In this document: positions 46,421 to 58,735 of the stretch, one piece after another
Layout of the letters: every line of letters starts with the position of its first letter
Numbering within the stretch: position 1 is the first letter of the stretch
Assembly (NCBI GenBank): GCA_009617715.1
Contig: VTFK01000477.1
Location: forward strand, 1 to 64,000
DNA length: 64,000 bases
Reading direction: 5' to 3'
Source of the DNA: Plectrocnemia conspersa
Lineage: Eukaryota; Arthropoda; Insecta; Trichoptera; Polycentropodidae
Notes under the pieces: model-generated
What the model was told of the DNA's origin: nothing
The model's input: the letters and a program-made list of their open reading frames with translations, nothing else
Database searches by the model: none
Program-made: the position numbers and the translations under genes

Positions 46421-47952
46421 ATTGCTATTGTAAACAGTGTAATGCAAATGTCTGCCTCAATACTAATTGAATCATTATTTGAATACATACTACATATCTA
46501 CGTATAAATATATATACACATATAAGCGTATAAACCAAAATTACACATTTCCAACTAGATAACAGTTTATTTATTCAAATACGGTAGCGCTATGAAGTAA
46601 GCACCAACAATTTAATTCTGTGATTTATACAACAAAGGAATAAAGCAAAATTGTTGTTGTGCAGATTCGTACTTTCGATGTTACACACATACACACCCTA
46701 GTAAACTTTCGCCCTTTGTAATTAATTCGTTTTGTTGCTAACATGCCGTGAATAAATTGAATGTCAGTCACATAAGCTTAGCACTAATAATTACGAGTTT
46801 GTTATATAATCTAATAATACATTGAACATCCATATTATTTAATAAAAAATCAGACATATTCAGTGCCTTAACTAGATAATTTTGAAAACGTAATAATACA
46901 ACAAATACTATATAATAATTGTTTTTAAATATTCCTATATACACAATAAATACACAAAAAAAATATTCATACTTTATTTTAACAAGCTGAAACTCACACG
47001 AATCAATAGTAACAAAAAAAAGTTGTAGCGCAACATTGATATTTGTATTTACTCAATCAATCAAAAGTCATGAATATTCTTTCAAGCGGGATTTCAGTTG
47101 TTATGCTTCATATTAGTGTCGAGGCTCAAAACTATAATCTAAGTAATGAATTTCACATTTGAGCTAATATATATTTTTTTAAATTTTGCTAAGCTTAAAA
47201 GCGTGAGATAAGATAAGCTATTTGTATCACTATCATTAATTAACACTTATTCCAAAAAAATACAAAAATCGTCAAAGATTTATCAAAATATGGAACTGTA
47301 TATTTTGATTATTAAAAAAAATGATTATTTCTATCAAAAAATATCATTCTAAGTCATTTTGTCGGTGTTTTATCTATTTGCATTATCTCAACCATTTTTT
47401 CTGTTTATTACAAACATAATTTCAAAATAAAGTATAAAAAAAATTGTAACTTGTAGTTTTTACCATATAATCCATAAATTAATATTATAATTGTTTCATC
47501 GTAAATTTTAACTTTTTTTTATTTTATCAGACAGCTGCCCCGGACCTTACAATATGAAGTGCCTCGTATTGGTACTTGAATGTGTTGAAAAAATAGATTC
47601 CGTATGAAATTCGATCAAATCTCTTACACATAAAAAGAAGTAGGTTATATGAAAAAATCACATAAAAGAGCTTCAGCTGATAGAGGAATTGTTTCTAAGT
47701 TAAATTAATGAACAAGCATAAAATTGTAAAAAATCTCCTAGAACGTCATCCTAGTAGGTATAATATTTTTTCTCACCAAATTCTGCATCTGATGCATGCA
47801 TTGGAAGTCCACATAACGGTTATTTTCTTGGAATAGTTAAATTGTCAAGTAAATATTATCCAATTACATTGACGTATGTTTCAAAAAAGCTCGAGTTGCA
47901 CAAAAAGACAACTGAATAATGTAGGTTTATTACATTTCAACGAAAATACAAA
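46421..47952. other. AT-rich non-coding DNA, no feature seen
   Basis: No gene or recognised repeat. Confidence 0.45.
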
Positions 47953-48129
47953 ATGAGTTTATCAATATTTGCGGTTAAGAAAGTTAAGCAGGCTAAATTT
48001 GTTGCTAATATTGCTTATGTGACTTTAGATTTATCTCATAAGGAACAAACAACAATAATTAAGCACGAAACTGGCACAACTTTAAAAAATTATCGACATG
48101 GGATTTCTACATATTTTAGACTATTCTAA
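47953..48129 (+). CDS. Small 58-aa open frame of unknown nature
   Basis: An uninterrupted ATG-to-TAA frame, MSLSIFAVKKVKQAKFVANI at the start and TTLKNYRHGISTYFRLF at the end. It is lysine-rich, soluble-looking and has no signal peptide or membrane segment. Its composition is more protein-like than that of most frames here, and it resembles a fragment of a transposon or host protein. No family is recognised. It may equally be chance. Confidence 0.2.
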   Translation: MSLSIFAVKKVKQAKFVANIAYVTLDLSHKEQTTIIKHETGTTLKNYRHGISTYFRLF

Positions 48130-49354
48130 AATATGCTAATAAAAAGCGCGCAAAGCTTCTGTAAAATTATTTAATGTTATATTGAATGAATATTTAATAC
48201 CATTTATTTTATTGCCTTGCCCACATTTTCTTTTAATTCTGAAGGACCTCCAAAATATTAGTTACCCTGGGTCATGCATTTTCTATTAAAGGCTTTATTA
48301 AGATTTACAACCTGATATTTCTATTGTTATGTTATTTGAGCTACATTATGAAGAAATATAGAAAAAATAAGCTACGTAAGATAATTCACACCTTTAAACC
48401 CGCAAATAAAATTTAACAATTTAAATTTACGTCACACAACTTATCAGCCCTATCGCGATGACATTCAATAAGTTTTGAATCGTTCTCGAGTTGATTTATG
48501 ACAGTGATTTCAATTATAAAGGTCTGATGGCATTAAATTTTAACTATCGCGAATAAATTTAATCTGTTTGAGTATTTAAATGCGATGGTGGTCTCAAACT
48601 TATTCACATTTAAATTGAATTTTAAGTGTTTTTTTTTTTTTGTATAAATATGTAAAAAAGTCATCCAAAGTATCTCGTTAAAATATCTCTAATATACTAA
48701 AAAGCTTATTTATTTTATTAAAAAATAATCTTTAAAATTAATTTCCAATATATTCATAAAATACGATCCATATATAGGTTTTCCTTATATTGCTTTCACA
48801 TCACATATACACAAATATATGTTTATAATATTATATAAAGTCTTATTATATCTAGATCTTTGAATGGACCTACTCGCATAGCACAGTTGACCTCCTTCGA
48901 GTTATTTGTTTTCTGTATTTCCTTTTATTATTTTCCGACAAACTGCTGAACTCTCTTAATATAGTTATAGTTTTTTGTTATATATTTATTTCGTATTTAA
49001 TATATATCTCGCATGTCTAATAAAATTTAAAGAATAAATGTACATGTTTGTATAAACGATTTTTATACATGTTTTACTTTCATCTCAAGACATATGGTAA
49101 TTTTCAAACAAAGAAAAAACTAACAACATAAACTCTTAAGTATGTTTACAATAAAACTGTCACAAAGTTTAAGCAGTACTTAAAATATGGCTTATGTGTG
49201 TCGTTTTAAAAACACTGATAAATTTCTTTACGAGTTATTTTTACGTATTCATGTTAAAAAGTCACTTTCGTTGTTGATTTGTATGCATCTATACACAAAC
49301 ATAATTATAAGATAAATATTTTTTTCCAAATTAAATGGTCTAGATGGCCTTTAT
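48130..49354. other. AT-rich non-coding DNA, no feature seen
   Basis: No gene or recognised repeat. Confidence 0.45.
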
Positions 49355-49590
49355 GACGATTAGTAACCTAATATAGTAACCTAAAAATAGAAAAATGATC
49401 ATTTTGCACAGGGTAAAAGGCGCATCTTTTCCAAACAAAAAGTATTTTTTTCTAGCGGTGCTTATGATTAATTAACGTCTCGGGACGTGCTATTAAGTGA
49501 TCCGTGTTAAATTTCCGATTATTAATGCAATCATTTGGTCACCTGATCCTTTCTTTCATTGTGTAAAACACTGTGTGTGACTTTACTTTC
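49355..49590 (-). repeat. Dispersed repeat family C, copy 2
   Basis: Matches 38855-39110 in the same orientation over about 230 bases with many substitutions. The 17-mer attttgcacagggtaaa at its start also occurs near 58862-58878, suggesting a third, shorter copy there. Confidence 0.7.
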
Positions 49591-50299
49591 GAGAATTTTT
49601 TTCCTATGCTTATTTTTTTTTAAATACATTTGTGTAATTTGTTCTCCGAAACAATTGATATGTTGTTATCCTCTAAAGCCATATGTCTCTATATTTAATA
49701 AACGAGATTAGTGGGTTAGTGTGGTTTTACATGATATTTTTATAATATTTTCAGGTAATAAAATAACAGTGTTCTTTTTTTGTTGGTATTTGAAGACTAA
49801 TATTATCTAAATATCCTAATTACTATTATTAAAATATATAAAACTAAACATATCTACCGTTAAATAATAACTAAAACTGCTTTTAATTAAGGTAATTTTA
49901 GTAATATAATAAATGTATTTAAATGTTATATGTAATACTTGAGATTCATAACACCACTTAAATGCTTATTAGGTACGTTAAAAAAAGTACCGCAAAGAGT
50001 TTTGATAGCATTTTTCTAACCATTATTTAGTAGTATTTTTATCTTAATATATTATACTACTCATACATTGACATAATGTTTGTGTAAAAATGTTAATTGA
50101 TTAGACTACTTTGTATATTAAAAACATAGCTATTATAATATATATATATATATAAGGTTCGTACGTTATTAAAAACATGTGCCTGATTTTTTGTATAATA
50201 GGCAGGACCAATATAGTTATTATAAATGATTTATTAAATTTACTTATACACTTCAACGACGTAATCCATCATTTGCGATAATTATATAGCTAAAAAAAT
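49591..50299. other. AT-rich non-coding DNA, no feature seen
   Basis: Includes a short (TA)n run near 50138-50154. No gene was recognised. Confidence 0.45.
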
Positions 50300-51000
50300 A
50301 TCAGATACTACGCTATGCCCTACGGTCAGACATCTCTCCAAGATGCCACAATCGATCAATCAACCGACAACACGTACGCACCGCTAAACTTGTTCCGAAA
50401 GATCATTTACCAAATTCTCTTATTTTGTAACAAGTTTCCCATCGCAAAACAACGGTATAACTCTCGGAGTTGTCGTTTCGAAATTTAATTCTTTATTTGG
50501 ACACATGTCAAACGATTTAGTCGTCATGTCGCCGGCTGGAAAGTTGAAGGTGAGTTGTGACGGGCGGGTGTCACTTTCCGGGGGTGGTTGTCACACCGTC
50601 CGGGGGCTCTCCGTCCTCAATGAAGAGGGCAGAGAGAGGGCCAAAGTCCTAGCAGAGGACAAGAGACAAGGAAGTGCCGTCTCCCGGCATTATTATTAGC
50701 CGCACGGAGGAGGCGAAATGCAAATTGAGCGCTAATTGAATACAACCAAAGCGAGTTCTAGAAGTTAAATTCTGTCACGAGCCCTGCCAGACGCTACAGA
50801 AGGGGGTGGTCGGAATATATGCATATATAGGTATAGGGGCCTGAGAATAACCACCCCGCCGCCCAGCGATGCCAGGTGAAGAATATCCGAGAGGAAGAAA
50901 AATTACGGGTCATTTTCCTATTATGTCCCAGCGACACTCTGAATTTATACGGGGCGATCAAAAGGCGGGTGTGCAGAGCATAATGCAAGTTCGTAAATTT
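50300..51000. other. GC-rich island, candidate regulatory DNA
   Basis: The most GC-rich stretch is 50515-50720 (gtgacgggcgggtgtcac, tccgggggtggttgtcacac). Frames at 50505-50699 (plus) and 50794-50988 (minus) have no recognised domain. Confidence 0.35.
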
Positions 51001-51184
51001 GAAAATGCATGATTAAAGTGCACTATCTGATGGCCAAGTTAAAAAAATATGTGTGTAACGAAATGTATATATTACACTTAATCTGTTAAAATAAACGCGC
51101 ATTTTACCGTGCAACGATATTATGAGTATATTAATAATATTATAAAAATGTATATAAAATATTATTTTTACTGCTTTATTTAGA

Positions 51185-51625
51185 ATGACTTGTAATTCTA
51201 AAAAAATAGATATATGTTAAACTAGGTATAATTATTTTTTGTTTCATAGCTAATGCGATTTTTCTATTGAAATCGGTCTAAAAGCCACAACTGCGGCAAG
51301 CCCAGTGTATTTTCGCGAGATATTTTTTATAATATTTTCTGGTTTGAAAATGTGTTCATTAATTGTTGGTAGTTGCTAACAAATATGCATTTAAAAGATA
51401 CGTATAAAAATGTGTATTATATATTATTTTAATTTTTTTTCCAAATTACTTGTAATTTAAAAAACAATATTAATGATGTTACCTCACACAGGCACGCATA
51501 TGTTAACATGAATTTTATCTTTCGTTCATAGATTAAAACTTTATTTATATTGTTAGCACGCTAACAATATAAATATTAAATATCAGTCAAAGGTCCACAA
51601 TGGCGGCAAGCCCTTTAGAATTGAG
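51185..51625 (+). repeat. Direct duplication of a ~120-180-bp segment
   Basis: acttgtaattctaaaaaa...tttcatag...aaagccacaactgcggcaag (51189-51303) is repeated as acttgtaatttaaaaaac...gttcatag...aaaggtccacaatggcggcaag (51448-51613). The second copy is longer by about 50 bases, which include the palindrome at 51543-51574. Confidence 0.7.
51543..51574. repeat. Palindrome, 15-bp arms
   Basis: atttatattgttagc, 2-base centre ac, gctaacaatataaat. The arms are exact complements. Confidence 0.9.
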
Positions 51626-52639
51626 TTCTAAAATATGTTTATTAAATTTAAGCCTGCAGACCAGGTATTTAACGCTTGTTTTCCGTTTTACGTTATTATA
51701 CCCGTTACGCTACGATTGTCCTCGTAATTTAGGAGAGATGGTGGCAAAGTTTATCTACGTTGTGTAAAAATAATTGCTTTCGTTTTGATTTGGTTGATTT
51801 TAATTTTCCTCCCAAAATATTTGTTTAATGTTTCAAAAGATTTTTGTAATTTATTCGCGATTGTTTTAAAACCGTAATTATATAATAAATAACGTTATAA
51901 GTCTTCACAGAGACAAAGGATTAATTTCCAAAAAATCTCGTATAAAATTTAATAAATCATATATGTATAATAAGTATTATTTACAACGCAATACTAGTTA
52001 CATGTATCTGCCAATTATTTATTACAGTACCCATTTTGTTGAAAGTAATATCATGGATAAATCTTTAGAAAACAATGAACGGTGACGCTAAATACATGTA
52101 AATACTATTTTTATATATTAATATAGTAACAATTATACTGTAAAAATAATGTTATTTTTTAAGATCAAAATTAAAAAATACTATTTTTATGTTTTTTGCA
52201 TTTACTTGATGAGCAAACATTTGTTAAAAAAATTATTGTTAAAAATACATAAATTAAATAGACACAAAGATTTTAATAAAATCTTGTAAATATGATTTAT
52301 TAAAATATTAAATTGATTTAATATATTTTAAATATTCAAATATGCATATAAATTTGAAAGTATTATTAAGTTAATTAAAATATTTTTTATGAAAGTTTAC
52401 CTGAAATGATGGAACTAATGTATCGGACATTTTAATTAAAAAATGCAAAGTTTAAAAGGACGTTCAAACAAGTATATAATGTAGAAAAGAAACGTTAATT
52501 CAATATATTTTTTTATTAAAATATAATAATGCATTATAAATAAACCTAATTTTTAATAATAAATACATACTAAGAAACTTATACGTTGATGTACGCTCTT
52601 TTTCGAAGTTAATTAAATAAATGGTTTAAATTATCTAAG
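51626..52639. other. AT-rich non-coding DNA, no feature seen
   Basis: No gene or recognised repeat. Confidence 0.45.
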
Positions 52640-53110
52640 AAGAAATTGCGTGACCCTGATCGCCTTAAATCGTTTACCTCTCACTTCATTCTATCGCCTT
52701 TCGATTGAATCATCTTAATTTAGAATGTTAATTGGAATTAAACAGTCTGTTTGTTTTCAAATATCGACGGGCTAGGTACCTAGATAGAGACCAAAGGCGG
52801 CAATCGAATTACCAGAAGTGCCAAATGAAGCTCGGTCGTTATGAGGAGTTGGAGCAAAGTTGCCCCTCGCAGCTTCGGAACCATTCGAAGAGATGTTATC
52901 TCATTATCATCTCATTATATAAGGGCGGAAAAGCTGAAAAGTTTCATCGTGATTCAACAAAAGTCTTAACAGGTGTGTTGGAACGAAAGTTGGAAGTTAA
53001 TGAACTTAATGTGCGCCTCTCGAACTCCACTTCGACAATTTCCTTCATTCGAATCGATTTAATATAATATCCTCACAACAATTTCGTTTCAGAAGGAGAG
53101 CGTTATTTCA
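52640..53110. other. GC-richer island with a 111-codon frame, no gene called
   Basis: The frame at 52732-53067 begins with TTG rather than ATG and reads YRRARYLDRDQRRQSNYQKC near its start. No domain is recognised. The block (agaccaaaggcggcaatcg, gcccctcgcagcttcgg) is treated as possible conserved non-coding DNA. An unrecognised exon is the alternative. Confidence 0.25.
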
Positions 53111-54289
53111 TTCGATATTAAAATAATAATAAGGACAATGGCGAAAGTGAAACAATTTTCGCGCCGTGTTTTAATATCAAGCTCTGGAATTTTATGAATA
53201 CGCGAAATGCGCATGAAAGAAAATAAATTATGAAATACATATAGTATCGCACAAATGCGCCTATGTTTAAATCGGTCGATATGAGTTTTTTGTTGTAGGT
53301 TCCAATGCGCATTTTCACCGTAACAGCGGTATGTTACCATAAAAATATACAATAACTTATCAAAGCTCAATTAAATTCATATTATACTGGAGTTATCTGT
53401 TGGAACATTGCTAAAACAATTTAGAAATCTCGGTCACTTTGAATTTTTACTTCATTTAGCATCTTAGAAAATTAAGACCTTCACAATTTTATTTATTAGA
53501 AATCATAGAAACAAAGCAAATTTTCAAAAAATAAACAATAAACAATAAATAATATGTTTAGATTAATAGCTAAAAGAAAATATTTATATAATCGAACATC
53601 CTTATTTTTGTAGCAACTTTTATTGACCTGCTTAAAGTCAAGACGATGAGATTTTTATATTCTAAACTTAAAATATATCTCAATAATACAAAAAAAAATT
53701 GAAAACTCGATAGTTAATTTTTATTACAAAAATATTTTATATGCACTAGTTATTTTCAAACAATAAATAGTTTGTTTTTGTTTATTCTTGTTAAAGCTAT
53801 TATATTGTTGTTTTTTTCTGTTGTGGTAAAATTATTATTATTTTAAGATTTAACTAGAACAGTTAATATTTATGAAATAATCTGATAAAAACTATTAAAA
53901 ACAATACCATTAGCAATGCATTAAAGAAATATTAGATATCAGAGTGAAGTCTAGTGAATCATTGACGCACGGTTAAATAATTATTTTTTAAATTATATGC
54001 CCTTCTATTGCAATGTTGTAATAAGCCATTGTTAGCTTTTTATTGTCCTACAATATTTTTATCATTAAATATATAGATTTATCAAAAGATTCAAGTTTCA
54101 TTTTATTAAATATAAATAAATAGAATTGGTGTTTAAACTCCAAAATTATTCAGCGAAACCCTATGTTTATGCCACTGTTGATACTTGCTATAATTTATTT
54201 AGAACAAATAATAATACATTAATTTACAGAAGCAGCACGTTAAAGTATACTGAAAAATTTTATATTTTTTTCTAATGTAATTTGATTCA
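53111..54289. other. AT-rich non-coding DNA, no feature seen
   Basis: Frames at 53089-53370 and 53118-53318 overlap on the minus strand in different frames and carry no motif. Confidence 0.4.
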
Positions 54290-54900
54290 CGCTTATGAAA
54301 TTACACCCGCACACACATAACGCAATTACGGGCGCCCGTTCGTTAGCAGCGCCCCTCGATCCGTCGTCTCACATAAAAAGCTGTGGCACCAGCAGCGTAG
54401 TAATAGAGCGCGCCAGGGCCGCATCGACAGTCCGCGATTCTTCTCCGCTCCCACTCGAACCGTCCATTAATTCGGAATTTGCATCCAAATTGGTGGCGCG
54501 CCAGGCTAAAGCGGCCACATGACGAACTCTTCAAATATTCAGTTAAAAACCGAACCAAACGCGCCGTTAAATATGCATCGCGCCGTTTATAACAAACAAA
54601 AGTTTCTTTGCGGGTGGTAAAAAGCGGCCGCAATTTTCGCGCAAAGAGTGCAAAGTGTAAATCGCCGGTAATTGAGTATTTAATGCTAGCCGGCGCCGCG
54701 AACAATGCAACGAGGCTTAAAAGTGCATAAATTATATTTATGCACGGGTTGCTGCGGTCCTGTACAGCAATGTAATTGGTTAAACGATTTTAAAAGAATT
54801 TGCCACGGTCGGTAATAAAATTATTGTCCAATACAGCATAAAGCTCGAGGAATAAAGAAGCATGGAAGCTATTGAAGCTTCGGTTCTCCTAATTCGTATT
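54290..54900. other. GC-rich island, candidate regulatory DNA
   Basis: A clear CpG-rich block (acgggcgcccgttcgttagc, gagcgcgccagggccgcat, gtggcgcgccaggc, agccggcgccgcgaac). The 120-codon minus frame (54343-54705) and the 75-codon plus frame (54295-54522) overlap antisense, as expected when TAA/TAG density drops. Neither shows a domain. Confidence 0.4.
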
Positions 54901-55079
54901 TATTTTTATTTATATTTTTATTAATGTTATCTTAAATAAATTGGGCCGGCAAAGTGAAGTGATTCAGGTATTGGTTGTAAATCAATGACAAAATGTTCTA
55001 ATAAAAATATTGAAAATTAATTTACTATCAACAAACAATAGTGACGTATACCTAAAAACACAAATTCACTACCCCACAT

Positions 55080-55400
55080 AAATTGTACTAGCTCCTCGTG
55101 ACAACCTCCCAAAGCATCATTGTACCAAACAAACTCACTGAGAAGCTGGATGGCTCGTGTCAAACGAGCGTTCAAAATAGGGAACGCGACCACAAATTTC
55201 TAGGGCACACCACTGTCTGCAATTAAAAGTCACTTAGCATAGGCGGATTGTTGACGCCAGCCCTTAAAAACTTCAGAATGTGCTTGATTCAATACACGTT
55301 ACATCTAGAACGTAATAAATGTTGCCCTCTACGCTTTGAATTCTAGGATTTTTTTCCTGAAACTTATCAAGCAAATATATTTCCTAACGTTAAGATTTCA
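55080..55400 (-). pseudogene. LINE reverse-transcriptase C-terminal fragment (family A copy 3)
   Basis: The minus strand reads KFLRAGVNNPPMLSDF (near 55286-55240) and NARLTRAIQLLSEFVWYNDA (near 55172-55114), matching copy 2 (GVNNPSI; NAPLARVIQLLNEL) and copy 1 (LRDGVDNPSL). This is the extreme C-terminus of a jockey/CR1-type ORF2. Stops and frameshifts are present. Confidence 0.65.
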
Positions 55401-56499
55401 GATAATATAAACATGTTAGCTAATCCGGCGTAGAAGACAAAGGAAACACATTAACCATAATATCAATTGCTAAACAATATAAACATTAAATACTTAGTGA
55501 TATCTTTAATTACCGTTATATGTACACTCACCCCTTGATTTCCGAGGTAGATACGTTCCAGAAAATATCGCGTAAATTAAGGATTAGAACGAAATTAAAT
55601 GATCAAATAGTTTTCGCGTTTATTTTTATAACTTATAAAGTAAACAAGCACATCTTCAGCGACATCATGCACTTTAAAAAGCAACTCACTGCAAGGGCAG
55701 TATTTACAGGTTCCAGATGTAGGTCAAGTGCAAAAAGTGGAAGTAAGACATTAACCCATGCGTTTATACCGCACCGCACAATACATGTGGAACCAGATAT
55801 GTTTGATTTAAAAAAATTCCTAACCCTGTAAATCGATAAATATGTATAAATATATCTAGTTTTAATGTTAAATCGATTCCCTTGATAAAGATTGTAAACA
55901 ATTTTACGTATTTCACAGTTTCTCTACTATATTATATAAAGGAAATTTAAATATTTTAATGTGTATCTTGGTATTATTAATATATCTATATATTTTCCAA
56001 AAAAATAATATTAATAATACAAAAAAAAAAAAAATTTAATTGATACTAACTTTTGGTAAATGTTTCAATTGATAATAGTTTATATATAATGAAATTACAT
56101 TTTGCCCGTTTCCTGTGCGTATGAATACGTATATTTGATTTTTTTTTAAATATACAATCATACTAACGATTTATTAAAATATTATATAATAAATAAATTT
56201 ATTATGTAATATTTTATTATGATAAGGTATAGTCGGCTATAAAGTTAAAAACTTATACAAATATTTATTGTTAGATTGGATATATTACCGTTGATTTTTC
56301 AAATAGTGCTATCCTAGTTAATTTAGTAAGATTAAATTATTTAGCTATTTGTCGATTTATTTAGGTTATTTTTTTATTGACTAAGTTGTTCTTTAATTGA
56401 TTCTTGCACGGTTAAAATTAAGTGTTTATTCTTAAGAATAATTTATCGAAAAATGGGCAAATTTTAAATTAATTAATATTTTAATATTTTACAACCACT
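55401..56499. other. Non-coding DNA, no gene called
   Basis: A 103-codon frame at 55520-55831 begins MYTHPLISEVDTFQ and has no recognised domain. ccccttgatttccgaggtag near 55531 is reminiscent of pogo-type terminal sequence, but this is unproven. The rest is AT-rich. Confidence 0.3.
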
Positions 56500-56850
56500 A
56501 AATAATTTTTACCACGTTGCATAAGAAAATGCGGTTCCGTGCCAAATGTTTTACAACATTATTGTTTCTTAATAACGGATGAAAGTATTTGAATAAGATT
56601 TGAATAGTAAAATGTTAATGATTTTCTTAACTACTTTAATAGGCCTCATCTTTGCTTTGGTAATCTACTAATAATGATAATTACTCGATAAGAAAAATCC
56701 GCTTCGCGTATGAATCAGAGATTGCAAATTTATATAGGGGTTTTCCAAATGGATGGTCGCTAATCGAAAAATTATTTTAAGAATAATGTGTGATAATGCA
56801 CATACTAATATGTTTTAATCACTATGAATCATATAATTAACATGCTTGAA
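56500..56850 (+). repeat. Dispersed repeat family B, copy 3
   Basis: Contains cgtgccaaatgttttacaac, ttcttaactacttta, ctttggtaatctac, gaatcagagattgcaaat, aagaataatgtg and actaatatgttttaatcac in the order seen at 30690-31165. acaaccactaaataat just upstream (56490-56505) links it to the minus-strand copy at 41 kb. Confidence 0.7.
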
Positions 56851-58254
56851 TATCAGCAATATAAAATTTACAGAAATATGTATATTTATAATTATATACT
56901 TCATTATTATAATACAAAAATTGCTTATTTATTAATATTCATCGAAAATTCTCGATAAAATTGTGAAGTGGTAATAAGAATTCCCATTTTTCAAAATTGA
57001 AAACATCAAAAAACCAAAATGTTTAGTTATAATCCTAGTAAATTAAGTAAATTATACAAAATATATTAAAATAAATAATTTATAACTGTAATAATAAACT
57101 TAAGTAAATTATACAAAATATTATTATAAATATTTTATAAGTGTAGTATAAGTGATTTTGCCTCAATTTTCATAACTAAATATTTTAAAATATGTACATA
57201 TTATATATGTAATAAGTTACTAGAAAAAAAATTAAAATGAAGCTATATCATTTAAAAATATTTTAAGAAAGCAGTAGTAAATAACTATTTATTAAGGTGT
57301 TTTCAAATAAATGGGATAATAATATGCATTATAAGCTATATGATATTTTACTCCGCAATTAAATAAAATATGAATTTCGAATAAAATCTTTATAATATTA
57401 ATGTTATAAATTTACTAACTCACTGTTAACAAATTAAATAATTAATTTAGCTTTTCTACCGTTTTTAATTGTACTGTGGTTTTTAATTAAAATTTTTGGT
57501 ATAATGAGAATTAAAAATGTAAGTTTTTAATCAGGCACTATTTGCCAGCAGTATTCACATTTTAATTTAAAACAATAGCACAATCTCATATTGCTTTTAA
57601 ATATAAATATATATATCTAGTATATACGCACAGTCTGACATACTACATAAAATATTCGTATGGTTTTCTAACTAATCACATACTTAACTGTAGTCGCCGT
57701 TTAGAAATAATTAACTGCAATTCAATCGCAAGACTCACCTGAAACAATCAAAATCAAATATTAATAGATTAATAACATATTTGCCGTGTTATAGAGCGTA
57801 AAGTGAAGACAGTTGTTCAGTTTCACTTATGGATAATACATATTGATAAACGTGCAAATTCATGCAAAAATACCTTGTTATTCACCCTAACAACACATGA
57901 CACGAAGGGTATACTTTAACGAAACTTTACAATTATGAATTTGAAAGAATGTTTGTCTTCTATATATACGGAATATTTTAAATGTAATTACATAAATAAA
58001 ATAAAAAGGTATATTAGAATAACTTTTGAACACTTTATTTATTTTTATCTGGTTAGTTGTTTTCAAAAAAGATTTGCTTATTTTTTTATTTTCTATAATT
58101 TACATAAGAATTAAGTGTTTTAACTTTACTAGAAACCATCAATAGATATTTATTACTTAAACAAGGATTGGGATTATTTACAATCAATTAAATATATTAG
58201 GTAACACTGAAATAGATATCGTTTTCCTAATGAAATAAAAATTTTAGTTTTAAA
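56851..58254. other. AT-rich non-coding DNA
   Basis: The first 200 bases may extend the family B copy. No other feature was recognised. Confidence 0.4.
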
Positions 58255-58500
58255 TATGTATTTTTATTTTAATGTTTTAAAATATAATTTTTTCTTTCAT
58301 CTCTCGATCATTTTTTTAATTCCATCATACTTTGATGCAACATATTCCGATAGTAAAAATTTGTTTTACGTCTTAGAAGAATTACATCGATCGAAATAAA
58401 TGGTAATCGGAACGAGCAAGGTCTATAGAATAAGGTGGATGAGATAAAAACTTCCAGCCAAGTTCCATTATTTCGTCGAGTCAATTTTCCCAAATAGAGA
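58255..58500 (-). pseudogene. mariner transposase C-terminal relic
   Basis: The minus strand reads LDEIMELGWKFLSHPPYSID, then LARSDYHLFRSM (near 58490-58395), matching the LGWE.L.HPPYSPDLAPSDYHLFRS region of mariner, with the third catalytic Asp of SDYHLF kept. Stops follow. KYDGIKKMIER near 58330-58300 corresponds to the Y.DGI.KL..RW tail after a frameshift. The 61-codon minus frame at 58308-58493 is a different, meaningless frame of the same DNA. Upstream domains are missing. Confidence 0.85.
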
Positions 58501-58735
58501 CGCGCATTGTAAACCTATTCAACTTTTGTTGACAAGTTCATGTCATTATATATGGGTTATTGCAATTTTTATTTTTATCCGTATATCCTTTTCCAGTCCT
58601 CCTTACCACCGATTCATCACTGTCTCTTATCCTTACTTGACATTTATAAAAAATAAAGTATAAGCATCGACACAGACTTAAATAATGTGGTTTATTAACT
58701 AGATTTATATAGTTAATTTAAAATAATTTAAAATG
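58501..58735. other. Non-coding DNA, no feature seen
   Basis: No gene or repeat was recognised. Confidence 0.4.

Noticed and set aside
52732..53067. 111-codon plus-strand frame
   Set aside because: It begins with TTG, has no recognised domain and sits in a possible conserved non-coding block. An exon cannot be excluded but is not supported.
54343..54705. 120-codon minus-strand frame, the longest in the window
   Set aside because: It lies in a CpG-rich island where stop codons are rare, overlaps a 75-codon plus-strand frame, and shows no domain, signal peptide or repeat structure.
55520..55831. 103-codon plus-strand frame
   Set aside because: No recognisable motif; its start overlaps a pogo-terminus-like word, so it may be repeat-derived.
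58308..58493. 61-codon minus-strand frame as a gene
   Set aside because: The meaningful protein (mariner SDYHLF region) is in a different frame of the same strand.
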